Shown here piece after piece: positions 44,209 to 54,353 of a stretch of DNA of 64,000 nt. The stretch's first letter is position 1. The number at the start of each line of letters is the position of its first letter. The stretch is from positions 496,001 to 560,000 of the forward strand of contig NZ_CP022600.1 of assembly GCF_002952215.1 (NCBI RefSeq). Direction: 5' to 3'. Origin of the DNA: Porphyrobacter sp. HT-58-2 (GTDB taxonomy: Bacteria; Pseudomonadota; Alphaproteobacteria; Sphingomonadales; Sphingomonadaceae). The translations under genes and the position numbers were made by a program. A model generated the notes under the pieces. It had not been told where the DNA came from and ran no database searches. It was given only the letters and a program-made list of their open reading frames with translations.

Positions 44209-45072
44209 TTGTCTCTGCTCCTCGCGCTGCTCCTGCAAGTCGGCCCCAACCCGCTCGCCGGGGGGATGCCCGATGATGATCTGATGCGCGACCGCCCGGC
44301 GCGCGCACGGGGTGAACTCAACGCCACCACCGCCTGGTTCGACAGCTGTTTCGACCAGATTGCGCAAGACCCGGCACGGGCGCATACTATGGCCCAGATC
44401 CGCCGCAGCGAGACGAAGGGTGTTGACCGGGTGCTGGCCAACCACTGTCTCGGCACGGCAGCAAGCGCGCTGGGCTTGTGGGAGGATGCCCGCAGCGCCT
44501 TCATTGCTGCGCGTGAGGAAACCCCGGCGGGCGAGGCGCGCACCCGCGCACGCTATGCCGCGATGGCGGGCAATGCAGCGCTGGCGGGGGGTGATGCCGA
44601 AGGTGCGCTCGCATGGCTGACCCGCGCCGAGACCGATGCCCGCGCTGCCGATGCCGCAACGCTGGAAGCCATTGCCGCCACTGATCGTGCGCGCGCTCTG
44701 GTGGCATTGGGCCGGGGCGATGAGGCACTGGCCGCGCTGGAAGCGGCCACCACCCGCGCCCCCGAACGCGCTGAGGGTTGGCTGCTCACGGCTACCCTCC
44801 TGCGCCGCATGGAACGCCTTTCCGAGGCGCAGGCCGCGATCGAACGCGCGGTGCTGCTTACCCCCACAAACCCCGATATCGGGCTGGAGGCTGGGGTGAT
44901 CGCAGTGCTGGACGGGCGTGAGGATGCGGCCCGGGAAAGCTGGCAATCGGTAATCGAGCTTGACCCGAAAGGCCCCGCTGCTGCCACCGCCAGAGACTAT
45001 CTTGCGCAGCTTGCCTCGACACAGGACATTGCCCCCGTCGCACAGGCCGAGGAGGAGGGAGCCCAGCCATGA
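44209..45072 (+). CDS. Tetratricopeptide-repeat protein
   Basis: A 287-residue protein with a short hydrophobic N-terminus (MSLLLALLLQVG) and then Ala-rich TPR-like helical pairs, clearest in VALGRGDEALAALEAATTRA and AQAAIERAVLLTPTNPDIGL. It probably forms a protein-binding scaffold, perhaps exported. It starts at TTG 44209, 9 bases after the hydrolase stop, and overlaps the monooxygenase start by 4 bases, so it sits in an operon. Confidence 0.7.
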   Translation: MSLLLALLLQVGPNPLAGGMPDDDLMRDRPARARGELNATTAWFDSCFDQIAQDPARAHTMAQIRRSETKGVDRVLANHCLGTAASALGLWEDARSAFIAAREETPAGEARTRARYAAMAGNAALAGGDAEGALAWLTRAETDARAADAATLEAIAATDRARALVALGRGDEALAALEAATTRAPERAEGWLLTATLLRRMERLSEAQAAIERAVLLTPTNPDIGLEAGVIAVLDGREDAARESWQSVIELDPKGPAAATARDYLAQLASTQDIAPVAQAEEEGAQP

Positions 45073-46064
45073 CCCGTTTTTCCGTGCTCGATCTGGTGCC
45101 GGTGCGCGAAGGCGGCACCCTGCCCGAAGCCTTCGCTGCCGCCACGGATCTTGCCCGCGCCGCGGAAGCTTTCGGATGTGACCGCTTCTGGGTCGCCGAA
45201 CATCACGCGATGGACGGGATTGCGGGCGGGGCGACATCGGTGGTGCTCGCGCATATCGGCAACGCCACCAGCCGCATCCGCATCGGATCGGGCGGGATCA
45301 TGTTGCCCAACCATACCCCGTTCCAGATCGCCGAGCAGTTCGGCACGCTGGACGCGCTGTTCCCCGGCCGGATTGACCTGGGGCTGGGCCGCGCGCCGGG
45401 GGCTGGCCCGGAGCTGCAACGCGCGCTGAGAAAGAACCTGCATCAGGCCGCCGAATATTTCCCGCAGGACGTGGTCGAACTGCGCGCCCTGCTGACCGGC
45501 GATATCGACCTGCCGATCCGCGCGACGCCGGGGCTGGGCGCGAAGGTGGAGCTGTGGATGCTCGGATCGAGCCTGTTCGGCGCGAGCCTCGCCGCAAAGC
45601 TCGGCCTGCCCTATGCCTTTGCGGCCCATTTCGCGCCTGATCACCTCGATGCGGCGCTCAGCGTCTACCGGCGCGATTTCCAGCCGTCCGAGGCGCTGGA
45701 AAAGCCGCATGTGATGGTGGCGATGAACGTGTTTGCCGCCGACACCGAAGCCGAGGCCCGCCTGATCGCATCGAGCCAGCAGCAGAGCTTTGTGCGGCTG
45801 AGGAGCGGCAATCCCGGCAAGCTGCCACCGCCGGTCGAAGGCTACACCGACACGCTCCCCGCAAGCGCGCAGGCGATGCTCGCCCATCTCGGGCAGGCCG
45901 CAGCGGTCGGCACGCCGGCACAGGTGCGTGCTGGGATCGAGGCTTTTGTCCGGCGCACCGGCGCGGACGAGATCATGCTGTGCGGCGCCACCCATGATCC
46001 AGCGGCGCGCATCCGCTCGCTAGAGCTGACGATGGACGCCTGCCAGAGCGTCCCGGCGAGCTGA
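45069..46064 (+). CDS. LLM-class flavin-dependent oxidoreductase
   Basis: A 331-residue bacterial-luciferase-like monooxygenase (TIM barrel). It has FSVLDLVPVREGG, the conserved CDRFWVAEHHAMDGIAG, RIGSGGIMLPNH and a GRIDLGLGRAPGAG loop. These enzymes use FMNH2 or F420 to oxidise small substrates; the close relatives I recall are the YhbW/MsnO8 type with unknown substrate. ATGA overlap with the TPR gene. Confidence 0.9.
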   Translation: MTRFSVLDLVPVREGGTLPEAFAAATDLARAAEAFGCDRFWVAEHHAMDGIAGGATSVVLAHIGNATSRIRIGSGGIMLPNHTPFQIAEQFGTLDALFPGRIDLGLGRAPGAGPELQRALRKNLHQAAEYFPQDVVELRALLTGDIDLPIRATPGLGAKVELWMLGSSLFGASLAAKLGLPYAFAAHFAPDHLDAALSVYRRDFQPSEALEKPHVMVAMNVFAADTEAEARLIASSQQQSFVRLRSGNPGKLPPPVEGYTDTLPASAQAMLAHLGQAAAVGTPAQVRAGIEAFVRRTGADEIMLCGATHDPAARIRSLELTMDACQSVPAS

Positions 46065-46189
46065 GCCATCATCCCGCTTGCGCAGGGCAGGGGTAAAGGC
46101 GTATCGCGTCAGAACACGATAACAACAATCCGGCACAACAATATTACAGACCATCGGAGCCGGTACAGCAGGATGAGCAGGAGCCGAAA

Positions 46190-49100
46190 ATGGGGTCCAA
46201 GACCGTCGCCGACGCGAAGCCGAAAACCGTGCAACCCGCGCTGATCAAGGCGCTGCGGCTTCACCTCGAAGCCTCGTTGCTGCCGGGCGAAGTCCCGCTC
46301 GAGAAGGCGGCGCTCGATGATGCCGCGGCCTGGTTGCTTGCTGCTGCCGAAACCCGAGCGCCGGGTGAACCGCTGGTGAAGCTCGAATCCGCGAATGGCG
46401 ACAGGCGGCGCCTGAGGATCGCTGTCGTCAATGACGACCGGCCCTTTCTGGTCGATTCGGTAGCGGCGACGATTGCCGCGCGGGGGCTTGGCATCGACCT
46501 GCTGCTGCACCCGGTGATCACGGTCGCGCGTGATGCGGCCGGCAGGATTACGGGCTTGGGCAAGCCCGGTGCCAAAGAGGCTGGGGCGGGGCAGCGCGAA
46601 TCGCTGATCTACGTCGAAACGCCGCGCGCCGATGCCCGCCAGCGGCGCGAGTTGATCGAGGCCTTGCGCGTCACCCTTGGCGATGTTCACGCAGCGGTCG
46701 GTGACTGGCCAGCGATGCAGGCGGCGATGGCCGAGGATGCGGCCCGGATCGCGGGCGAGGACGCTGAGGCGGCAACCTTGCTCGGCTGGCTCGGCGGTGG
46801 GATGCTGACTCAGATCGGCCACCTTGTGCGCAACCGCGATGGCAGCGCCGGGACGCGGCTCGGCATCTGCCGCGCGTCGAGCCCGGAACTGCTGGCCGAG
46901 GCGTCCTATGACAGGGCGTTCGAATGGTTTGATCGCAATGCCGCCGCCGGCACCCCGCGCGCGCTGCTGGCGATCAAGTCCAACATCGGATCGCGGGTGC
47001 ATCGTGCCAGCCCGCTCGATCTGTTCATCGTGCCGGTGCGGGAAGGCGGCACGATCACGGCGCTGTCGATCCATGCCGGGCTGTGGACCAGCGCCGCGCT
47101 CAATGCTCGCCCTGGCGAAGTGCCAGTGCTGCGGGCTATGGTCGAACAGATGACTGCGCAGCTCGGCTTTGACCGGGCGGGCCACAACGGCAAGGCACTG
47201 GTCCATGCCTTCGCCTCGCTGCCGAATGACCTGCTCACCGCCTTCCCGCCCGCCCGGGTGAGCGAGCTGGTGACGGCCAAGATGGCGCTGATCGACCGTC
47301 CGCGCCCGCGGCTGGTGATGGTGCGTTCGACGCTGGAGCGGCACGTTTTCGCCTTCGTGTGGCTGCCGCGCGATCAGCTTTCGACGGATGTGCGCCTGCA
47401 GATTCAGGCCATGCTGCTGCAGGCGCCGGGCGCCGCGCTGCTTGATTGGAGCCTTGAGGTCGAAAGCTCCTCGCTGGCTTTGCTGCGCTTCTTGATCGAC
47501 GTGCGCGCCTGTGCCGAACTGCCCGATGATGCCGCGATCGAGGCGCAGCTGGTCGATCTGCTGCGCGGCTGGAACGAGGCGGTTGCAGGCCAGCTTGCCG
47601 AAAGCGAGGATACAGGCCGCGCTGCCGCGCTGGCCGCGCGCTATGCCCCTGCCTTCCCGACCGGTTACCGCCTCGCCTATGGCGCGCCCGAAGCTGCCCG
47701 CGACATCGCCAAGCTGCGCACGCTCGCGCTGGCAGAGGGCGAGATTACCCGTGCGGTGCGCCTTTACCGGCTGGAGAGTGACGGGCCTGATACGCTGCGC
47801 CTGAAGGTCTATTGCCTCAAGGCCAAGCTGGCTCTGTCCGATGCGGTTCCGGCGCTGGAGAATTTCGGCTTCCGGGTCGCTGCCGAAGTGCCGACATTCC
47901 TGACCGATACCAGCCTAGGCTCGATCCATGATTTCATCCTTACCGTTCCTGCCGGGATGGAGGCGGGCGCGCTGCTGGAACGGGCGGCGCTGATCGAAGG
48001 TGCGCTGGCCGATGTGCTGAATGGCGCGGCCGAGGATGATCCCTTTAACCGCCTGATCCCCGCCGCAGGGCTGGAACCGCAGGCGGCGAACTGGCTGCGC
48101 GCGATCTATCGCTATCTGCGCCAGACCGGGCTGGCCTACACGATCTACACGGTGGTCGACGCGCTGGTGGCCGCGCCGCAGGTGACGCGGGCGATGATCG
48201 CCCTGTTCGCAGCGCGTCACGATCCTGCCTTCGCGGGCGACCGCGCCGAGGCTGCCGCCGCTGCCCAAGGGGCCTTCACCCGCGGGCTGGCGAAAGTCAC
48301 CGCGATCAATGATGACCGCCTCTTGCGGCTTTACCGTGCGGTGCTGGATGCGGTGCTGCGCACCAATGCCTATGCCCCTGCTGCCGCCGAGGCACTGGCG
48401 TTCAAGATCGATTCGAGCCTCGTGCCGAACTTGCCCAAGCCGGTGCCGTGGCGCGAGATCTTCGTCTACAGCGCCCGTGTCGAGGGCATTCACCTGCGTT
48501 CGGGCGCAGTGGCGCGCGGTGGCCTCAGATGGTCAGATCGGCGTGACGATTTCCGCACCGAGATTCTCGGCCTGATGAAGGCGCAGCGGGTCAAGAACGC
48601 GGTGATCGTGCCGAGCGGGGCCAAGGGCGGGTTTTATCCCAAGCAGCTCCCCAGCCCCGCGCTCGACCGCGAAGGCTGGGCCGCCGAGGGCCGCGCGTCC
48701 TATGAAATCTTTATCCGCACGCTGCTGTCGGTGACCGACAACATCGTGGGTGGCAAGGTGATCCACCCCGAAGCGGTACAGGTGCTGGACGGGGAAGACC
48801 CCTATTTCGTGGTCGCTGCCGACAAAGGCACGGCAACCTTCTCGGACATTGCCAACGGCATCGCGCAGGCCTGCGATTTCTGGCTCGATGATGCCTTCGC
48901 CAGTGGTGGCTCGAATGGCTATGACCACAAGGCAATGGGCATTACCGCGCGCGGGGCATGGGTCAGCGTGCAGCGCCACTTCCGCGAGATGGGGATCGAC
49001 GTGCAGTCGGATTCCATCACCGTCGCGGGCTGCGGCGACATGTCGGGCGACGTGTTCGGCAACGGGATGCTGCTGTCCAAGGCGATTAAGCTCGTCGCCG

Positions 49101-50908
49101 CCTTCGATCACCGCCATATCTTCATCGACCCCTCGCCCGATCCGGCGACCAGCTGGGCCGAACGCAAGCGGATGTTCGAACTCCCGCGTTCCAGCTGGGA
49201 GGACTATGACGCTTCGCTGATCTCCAAGGGCGGGGGCGTGTTCCCGCGCTCGGCCAAGGTGATCAAGCTGTCGAAGCAGGCGCGCGAGGCGCTTGGCATT
49301 GACGTCAAGGAGATCGAGCCCGAAGCGCTGATCACCGCGATCCTCAAGGCCCCCGTTGACCTGATGTGGTTCGGCGGGATCGGGACTTACGTGAAGGCCC
49401 CGCAGGAAAATCACATTCAGGTCGGCGATCCGGCCAATGACGGCTTGCGGGTGGATGCGACCGAAGTGCGCGCCAGGGTGATCGGCGAGGGCGCGAACCT
49501 TGCTGTCACGCAGGCCGGGCGCATCGCGTTCTCGCTCAATGGGGGGCGCATCAACACCGACTTCATCGACAATTCCGCCGGGGTCGATTGTTCCGACAAC
49601 GAGGTGAACATCAAGATCGCGCTGGCCACCGCCACGGCGTCGGGCAAGCTTTCCGCCAAGAAGCGCAACACGCTGCTTGCCGCGATGACCGACGAGGTCG
49701 CCGCGCTGGTGCTGGAGGACAACCGCTTGCAGGCGCTGGCGCTGTCGGTCGCTGAAAGCGGCGGGCCGGGCGCGACGCCGGCCTATGTCCGTCTGATCGA
49801 GCGGCTGGAGGAAGTCAGCGATTTCGACCGGCGCACCGAAGGTCTGGCCGATGGCGAGGCGTTGTCGCGCCGCGCGGCGGACGGGCAGGGGCTGACCCGC
49901 CCCGAACTCGCCGTGCTGCTGTCCTCGGCCAAGCTGGCGCTGCAGGATGCCATCGAGGCGAGCGACCTGCCCGATGATCCGGTGCTTGAAGGGATGCTGC
50001 TGGCACGCTTCCCCGCGCCGATGCGCAAGACCTATGCGGAGGAAATCCGGTCACACCGCCTGCGGCGCGAGATGATCGCGACGAGCCTGTCCAACCGCAT
50101 CGTCAACCGGCTGGGCATGGTGCATCCGTTTGAACTGGCAGAGGAAGAAGGCGTCGGGCTCGCGGAAGTTGCGGGCGCCTTTGTGGTGGCTGAACGGTTG
50201 TTCGGACTCGAACCGCTGTGGCGCGAACTTGATACGGCGGAGCTTCCCGAAGCCGCGCGGCTTGCTCTGTTTGATCGGCTGGCGGCGGCGGCAGGCAACC
50301 TCATGTCCGACGTGCTGCGCACCGCTTCGGGCAAGGTCGATACCGGCGTGATGATCGGCGAGCTTGCCGATGGCGTCGCCGCGCTGGTGGCGGGCCGCGA
50401 GGAGCTGCTTACCGATGAGCCGCGCGCGCTGTCCAAGGCCTTGCAGGCCGGCTTCGTGGATGCCGGTGCGCCGTCGGCCCTGGCTGCCAGGGTCGCCAAC
50501 ATGTTCGACTTCGATGGTGCGGTGGGCCTGGCGCAGGCCGCGCTTGCCACCGGGATCGACGCCAAGCGCCTGACTCATGCCTTCACCGATGTCGGCACCC
50601 TGCTGGGGCTTGACTGGGCGCAGGGGACGGCGGCGCACATGAGCCCGTCTGACGTGTGGGAGCGTCTGCTGGTGTCCGGCCTCGCGCGGGATTTCCAGCA
50701 GATGCGGATCGAATTCCTGCGGCGGCTGATGCGGCGCAAGGGCGGCAAGGAGGATCCGCGCGGAGTGGTCAGCGAATGGGCGGCGCGCAACGAGGGTGCG
50801 GTCAAGCAGTTCCGCAGCATGATCGCCCGCGCGCAGGCCCGCCCTCCCGTCGGCGCGGCGATGCTTGCCCAGATTGCCGGTCAGGCTCGGAACCTGCTGG
50901 AACGATAA
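46190..50908 (+). CDS. gdh2: NAD-specific glutamate dehydrogenase (180-kDa class)
   Basis: A 1572-residue large GDH that deaminates glutamate to 2-oxoglutarate, mainly for glutamate catabolism. Long N-terminal ACT-like regulatory regions precede the catalytic part (about 760-1260) with RGGLRWSDRRDDFRTEILGL, VPSGAKGGF and the NAD-binding GCGDMSGDVFGNGML. A helical C-terminal region follows. AGGAG is well spaced before the ATG at 46190. The gene stands alone in its transcription unit. Confidence 0.96.
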   Translation: MGSKTVADAKPKTVQPALIKALRLHLEASLLPGEVPLEKAALDDAAAWLLAAAETRAPGEPLVKLESANGDRRRLRIAVVNDDRPFLVDSVAATIAARGLGIDLLLHPVITVARDAAGRITGLGKPGAKEAGAGQRESLIYVETPRADARQRRELIEALRVTLGDVHAAVGDWPAMQAAMAEDAARIAGEDAEAATLLGWLGGGMLTQIGHLVRNRDGSAGTRLGICRASSPELLAEASYDRAFEWFDRNAAAGTPRALLAIKSNIGSRVHRASPLDLFIVPVREGGTITALSIHAGLWTSAALNARPGEVPVLRAMVEQMTAQLGFDRAGHNGKALVHAFASLPNDLLTAFPPARVSELVTAKMALIDRPRPRLVMVRSTLERHVFAFVWLPRDQLSTDVRLQIQAMLLQAPGAALLDWSLEVESSSLALLRFLIDVRACAELPDDAAIEAQLVDLLRGWNEAVAGQLAESEDTGRAAALAARYAPAFPTGYRLAYGAPEAARDIAKLRTLALAEGEITRAVRLYRLESDGPDTLRLKVYCLKAKLALSDAVPALENFGFRVAAEVPTFLTDTSLGSIHDFILTVPAGMEAGALLERAALIEGALADVLNGAAEDDPFNRLIPAAGLEPQAANWLRAIYRYLRQTGLAYTIYTVVDALVAAPQVTRAMIALFAARHDPAFAGDRAEAAAAAQGAFTRGLAKVTAINDDRLLRLYRAVLDAVLRTNAYAPAAAEALAFKIDSSLVPNLPKPVPWREIFVYSARVEGIHLRSGAVARGGLRWSDRRDDFRTEILGLMKAQRVKNAVIVPSGAKGGFYPKQLPSPALDREGWAAEGRASYEIFIRTLLSVTDNIVGGKVIHPEAVQVLDGEDPYFVVAADKGTATFSDIANGIAQACDFWLDDAFASGGSNGYDHKAMGITARGAWVSVQRHFREMGIDVQSDSITVAGCGDMSGDVFGNGMLLSKAIKLVAAFDHRHIFIDPSPDPATSWAERKRMFELPRSSWEDYDASLISKGGGVFPRSAKVIKLSKQAREALGIDVKEIEPEALITAILKAPVDLMWFGGIGTYVKAPQENHIQVGDPANDGLRVDATEVRARVIGEGANLAVTQAGRIAFSLNGGRINTDFIDNSAGVDCSDNEVNIKIALATATASGKLSAKKRNTLLAAMTDEVAALVLEDNRLQALALSVAESGGPGATPAYVRLIERLEEVSDFDRRTEGLADGEALSRRAADGQGLTRPELAVLLSSAKLALQDAIEASDLPDDPVLEGMLLARFPAPMRKTYAEEIRSHRLRREMIATSLSNRIVNRLGMVHPFELAEEEGVGLAEVAGAFVVAERLFGLEPLWRELDTAELPEAARLALFDRLAAAAGNLMSDVLRTASGKVDTGVMIGELADGVAALVAGREELLTDEPRALSKALQAGFVDAGAPSALAARVANMFDFDGAVGLAQAALATGIDAKRLTHAFTDVGTLLGLDWAQGTAAHMSPSDVWERLLVSGLARDFQQMRIEFLRRLMRRKGGKEDPRGVVSEWAARNEGAVKQFRSMIARAQARPPVGAAMLAQIAGQARNLLER

Positions 50909-50994
50909 GGTGGGTATCCAAACCACCAGCTTGACCCTTTGGCTGTTTGCGCCACATCAAGGGCCGCAGGCAGCCGGAGGGGCATAGCGACGAC

Positions 50995-52239
50995 ATGACA
51001 TCCACAGCTCACCACGCGGACGTGGTCATCGTCGGGACAGGCCATGGCGGAGCGCAGGCGGCCATTGCGCTGCGCCAGCAGGGGCATGAGGCCTCGATCC
51101 TGATGATCGGGCGCGACAACGCACCGCCTTATGAACGTCCGCCGCTCTCGAAAGAGTATCTCGCCGGAGACAAGGGCTTCGAGCGAATCATGATTCGCCC
51201 GGAAAAATTCTGGGCCGAAAAGGACGTCGCCCTGCATCTTGGTGCGGCGGTGACGGCGATTGATCCGCAGGCCCATCGCCTGACCCTGTCGGATGGCGGC
51301 ACGGTGACCTATCGCAAGCTGATCTGGTCGGGCGGTGGCGATCCGCGCCGCCTGCCGGTGCCGGGCGCGGTCCTCCCCGGCGTCTTCTATGTTCGAGACA
51401 AGTCCGATGCCGACGCGATGATGAAGGCGCTGGCGGATGGCGCGAAGCGGGCGGTGGTGATCGGGGGCGGCTATATCGGGCTGGAGGCGGCCGCTGTGCT
51501 GCGCAAGCTCGGCTGCGAGGTGGTGCTGGTCGAAATGCTCCCCCGCCTGCTGGCGCGGGTGGCGGGTGAAGAACTCTCGACCTTCTATGCCGAGGAACAC
51601 CGCAGACAAGGGGTCGACGTGCGGCTGGAAACCGGGGTCGACGCCGTATTGGGCGAGGAAGCGGGCCGGGTGACGGGCGTGAAGCTCGACACGGGCGAGG
51701 AGGTGCCATGCGACATGGTGGTGGTCGGCATCGGCATCGTCCCTGCCGTCGCGCCGCTGATTGCGGCTGGGGCGGCGGGCTCCAACGGTGTGGATGTCGA
51801 TTTCTGCTGCCGCACCACGCTTGATGATGTCTACGCCATCGGCGACTGCGCCGCCCACGCCAATCCCTTTGCCGACAATGCCGTGATCCGGCTCGAATCG
51901 GTCCAGAACGCGCATGACATGGCGAACACCGTGGCGAAGGCAATCATGGGCGAGAAGGAGCCCTATCACGCGCTGCCGTGGTTCTGGTCGAACCAGTATG
52001 ATCTCAAGCTCCAGACCGCGGGGCTGAGCCTCGGCTTCGACCAGACCGTGCTGCGCGGCGATCCGGCGACGCGCAAGTTTACCGTGGTCTACCTGAAAGG
52101 CGGCGTGCCGATTGCCTTCGACTGCGTCGGGACGATGAAGGACTACGTGCAGGCGCGAAAGCTGCTCGAAAGCGGAGTCGGCAAGATCGATTCCGCGCTG
52201 TTGGCCGATCCCGAGGTGGCGCTCAAGGATCTGATCTAA
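50995..52239 (+). CDS. Ferredoxin/rubredoxin reductase, FAD-dependent
   Basis: A 414-residue pyridine nucleotide-disulfide-fold reductase. It has an FAD site ([16 protein letters not shown]), a NADH site ([17 protein letters not shown]), a second FAD motif ([16 protein letters not shown]) and a C-terminal reductase domain. Such enzymes pass electrons to ferredoxins that feed P450s; the CYP153-type gene lies 3.5 kb downstream on the same strand, but no ferredoxin lies between. Its end overlaps queG by 17 bases, tail to tail. Confidence 0.9.
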   Translation: MTSTAHHADVVIVGTGHGGAQAAIALRQQGHEASILMIGRDNAPPYERPPLSKEYLAGDKGFERIMIRPEKFWAEKDVALHLGAAVTAIDPQAHRLTLSDGGTVTYRKLIWSGGGDPRRLPVPGAVLPGVFYVRDKSDADAMMKALADGAKRAVVIGGGYIGLEAAAVLRKLGCEVVLVEMLPRLLARVAGEELSTFYAEEHRRQGVDVRLETGVDAVLGEEAGRVTGVKLDTGEEVPCDMVVVGIGIVPAVAPLIAAGAAGSNGVDVDFCCRTTLDDVYAIGDCAAHANPFADNAVIRLESVQNAHDMANTVAKAIMGEKEPYHALPWFWSNQYDLKLQTAGLSLGFDQTVLRGDPATRKFTVVYLKGGVPIAFDCVGTMKDYVQARKLLESGVGKIDSALLADPEVALKDLI

Positions 52240-53278
52240 GCCGACCCAGCGCCCATGCCGCCGCTTCGGCCACCACCGGATCCGGATCGCCGGTCAGCGC
52301 CTCCACCTGCGGAACCAGCCCCGCATTGCCGCTATTGCCCGCCGCATAGAGGCAGTTTCTGACAAACCGATCCCGCCCGATGCGCTTGATCGGGGAACCG
52401 CTGAACAGCGCCCGAAACCCCGCATCGTCCAGTGCGAGCAGCTCCGCCAGACGCGGCGCGACCAGTTCGGCGCGGGGGAGGAATTCCTTGATCGCCTGCG
52501 CTTCAGAGGCGAACTTGTTCCACGGACACACGGCAAGACAATCGTCGCAGCCATAGATGCGGTTGCCCAGCGCCTCCCGGAATTCCTCAGGCACTGGCCC
52601 CTTGTGCTCGATGGTGAGGTAAGAAATGCAGCGCCGCGCATCAAGCCGGTAGGGCGCGGGGAAGGCGTCGGTCGGGCAGGCGTCCAGACAGGCGCGGCAA
52701 CTCCCGCACTGGTCGCGGTGCGGCTCGGCCGGTGCCAGTTCCAGCGTCGTGTAGATCGCCCCGAGAAACAGCCAGCTGCCATGGGTGGGGCTGACGAGAT
52801 TGGTGTGCTTGCCCTGCCAGCCGATCCCGGCGGCCTCGCCCAGCGGCTTTTCCATCACCGGCGCGGTGTCGACGAACACCTTCACCTCAGCCCCCGGCAC
52901 CGTCTCCACCAGCCAGCGAGCGAGCGCCTTCAGACGCTTCTTCACGACATCGTGATAGTCTTTCCCCTGCGCGTAAACCGAGATGCGAGCGTGAGTGTCG
53001 GAGCCCTCCAGCGCCAAGGGATCATGCGCCGGAGCGTAGCTCATGCCCAATGCGATGACGCTGCGCGCCTCAGGCCACAGGCCTTGGGGCGAACGGCGGT
53101 GGTCGAGACGCGTCGCCATCCACTCCATGGTGGCGTGATGTCCCTCGCCCAGCCATTCTTCCAATCGGGCGGAGCGCAGCGGATCCTCGCCTGCGCGGGC
53201 AAACCCGCAGGCGGCAAAGCCCAGCGCCTGCGCCTGTTCGGCGATCCGCTCGGCAAGCGTTGCGGGTGCGTTAACCAT
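52223..53278 (-). CDS. queG: Epoxyqueuosine reductase
   Basis: A 351-residue cobalamin-dependent iron-sulfur enzyme that makes queuosine in tRNA from epoxyqueuosine. The two 4Fe-4S motifs are [16 protein letters not shown] and [15 protein letters not shown], with a supporting Cys in [10 protein letters not shown]. The N-terminal B12-binding DUF1730 region is intact. A C-terminal HEAT-like helical repeat ([19 protein letters not shown]) completes the normal length. Confidence 0.95.
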   Translation of the reverse strand: MVNAPATLAERIAEQAQALGFAACGFARAGEDPLRSARLEEWLGEGHHATMEWMATRLDHRRSPQGLWPEARSVIALGMSYAPAHDPLALEGSDTHARISVYAQGKDYHDVVKKRLKALARWLVETVPGAEVKVFVDTAPVMEKPLGEAAGIGWQGKHTNLVSPTHGSWLFLGAIYTTLELAPAEPHRDQCGSCRACLDACPTDAFPAPYRLDARRCISYLTIEHKGPVPEEFREALGNRIYGCDDCLAVCPWNKFASEAQAIKEFLPRAELVAPRLAELLALDDAGFRALFSGSPIKRIGRDRFVRNCLYAAGNSGNAGLVPQVEALTGDPDPVVAEAAAWALGRLRSDP

Positions 53279-53324
53279 GTCTGGAGAGGCTCCCGTTTAA
53301 TCCTGATGGCTAACCGCCTATGCC

Positions 53325-54353
53325 ATGGATATGGCGGTAAGCGATCACACAATGTCGGGCAATCGTGCGCCCAATCCCTTCAGCAAGGACGGCTCCATCG
53401 CCGTTCCCGCCGATGCGCGCCCTCTTGCCATCGAGGCACGCGGGCTGGTCAAGAGCTTTGACGGCACGCGCGCCGTCGACGGCGTGGACATTTCGGTGCC
53501 CGAAGGCGCGATCTACGGGATCCTCGGCCCCAATGGCGCGGGCAAGACCACGACCTTGCGGATGCTGCTCGGCATCATCGACCCGGACGAGGGCGTGCGC
53601 CGCGTGTTCGGGCATGACCGCCCGCACGATATCGGCCGGTTGATCGGCTATCTGCCCGAAGAGCGCGGGCTCTACCCGGCGATGAAGTGCATCGAGGCGA
53701 TCGCCTTCATGGGGGCCTTGCGCGGATTGCCGCTGAAAGAGGGGCGCAAGCGCGCGGTCGAACTGCTCGAACGCCACGGGCTCGGCCATGCCGCCGACCG
53801 CCAGATCCGCCAGCTGTCCAAGGGCATGGCCCAGACCGTCCAGCTGCTCGGCACGCTGGTGCATCGCCCGCGGTTGGTGGTGCTGGACGAGCCGTTCTCG
53901 GGTCTCGACGCGATCAATCAAGGCAAGCTGGAACTGATGATCCGGGCGCTGGCCGACGACGGGGTGACGGTGATCTTCTCGACCCACGTCATTCACCATG
54001 CCGAACGCCTGTGCGAAGGCGTGGCGATCATCGCCGGGGGCAAGGTTCCTTACGCCGGGTCGGTCGAGGCGGCGCGTGACCGCATTCCCGCACAGGTCCG
54101 GCTGGAGACACGGGCGCGGGAAGGGGCGTGGCTGTCCTTCCTCCCGCCCGAGACTCGCCGCAATGGCGACTTTTTCCACTTTCCCCTGCCCGAAAGCGGG
54201 ATCGAACCTCTCTTGAAGGGCCTGATCGAAGGCGAGGCGGGGATCCTGTCTCTCTCGATCGAGCGCGCCGGCCTCCACGATGCCTTCGTCGCCATCGCGG
54301 GCGAGGCTGCCGCGCGCGCACTTGAGGCCGATAACGAGGAGAGCCGCGCATGA
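53325..54353 (+). CDS. ABC transporter ATP-binding protein
   Basis: A 342-residue ATPase of the NatA/ABC-2 group. Walker A is LGPNGAGKTTT, the signature motif QLSKGMAQ (variant of LSGGQ), Walker B LVVLDEPFSGLD, and the switch His STHVIHH. A C-terminal DUF4162-like region follows. It pairs with the permease whose ATG overlaps its stop. Starts at 53331 or 53352 are also possible; none has a strong ribosome site. Confidence 0.93.
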   Translation: MDMAVSDHTMSGNRAPNPFSKDGSIAVPADARPLAIEARGLVKSFDGTRAVDGVDISVPEGAIYGILGPNGAGKTTTLRMLLGIIDPDEGVRRVFGHDRPHDIGRLIGYLPEERGLYPAMKCIEAIAFMGALRGLPLKEGRKRAVELLERHGLGHAADRQIRQLSKGMAQTVQLLGTLVHRPRLVVLDEPFSGLDAINQGKLELMIRALADDGVTVIFSTHVIHHAERLCEGVAIIAGGKVPYAGSVEAARDRIPAQVRLETRAREGAWLSFLPPETRRNGDFFHFPLPESGIEPLLKGLIEGEAGILSLSIERAGLHDAFVAIAGEAAARALEADNEESRA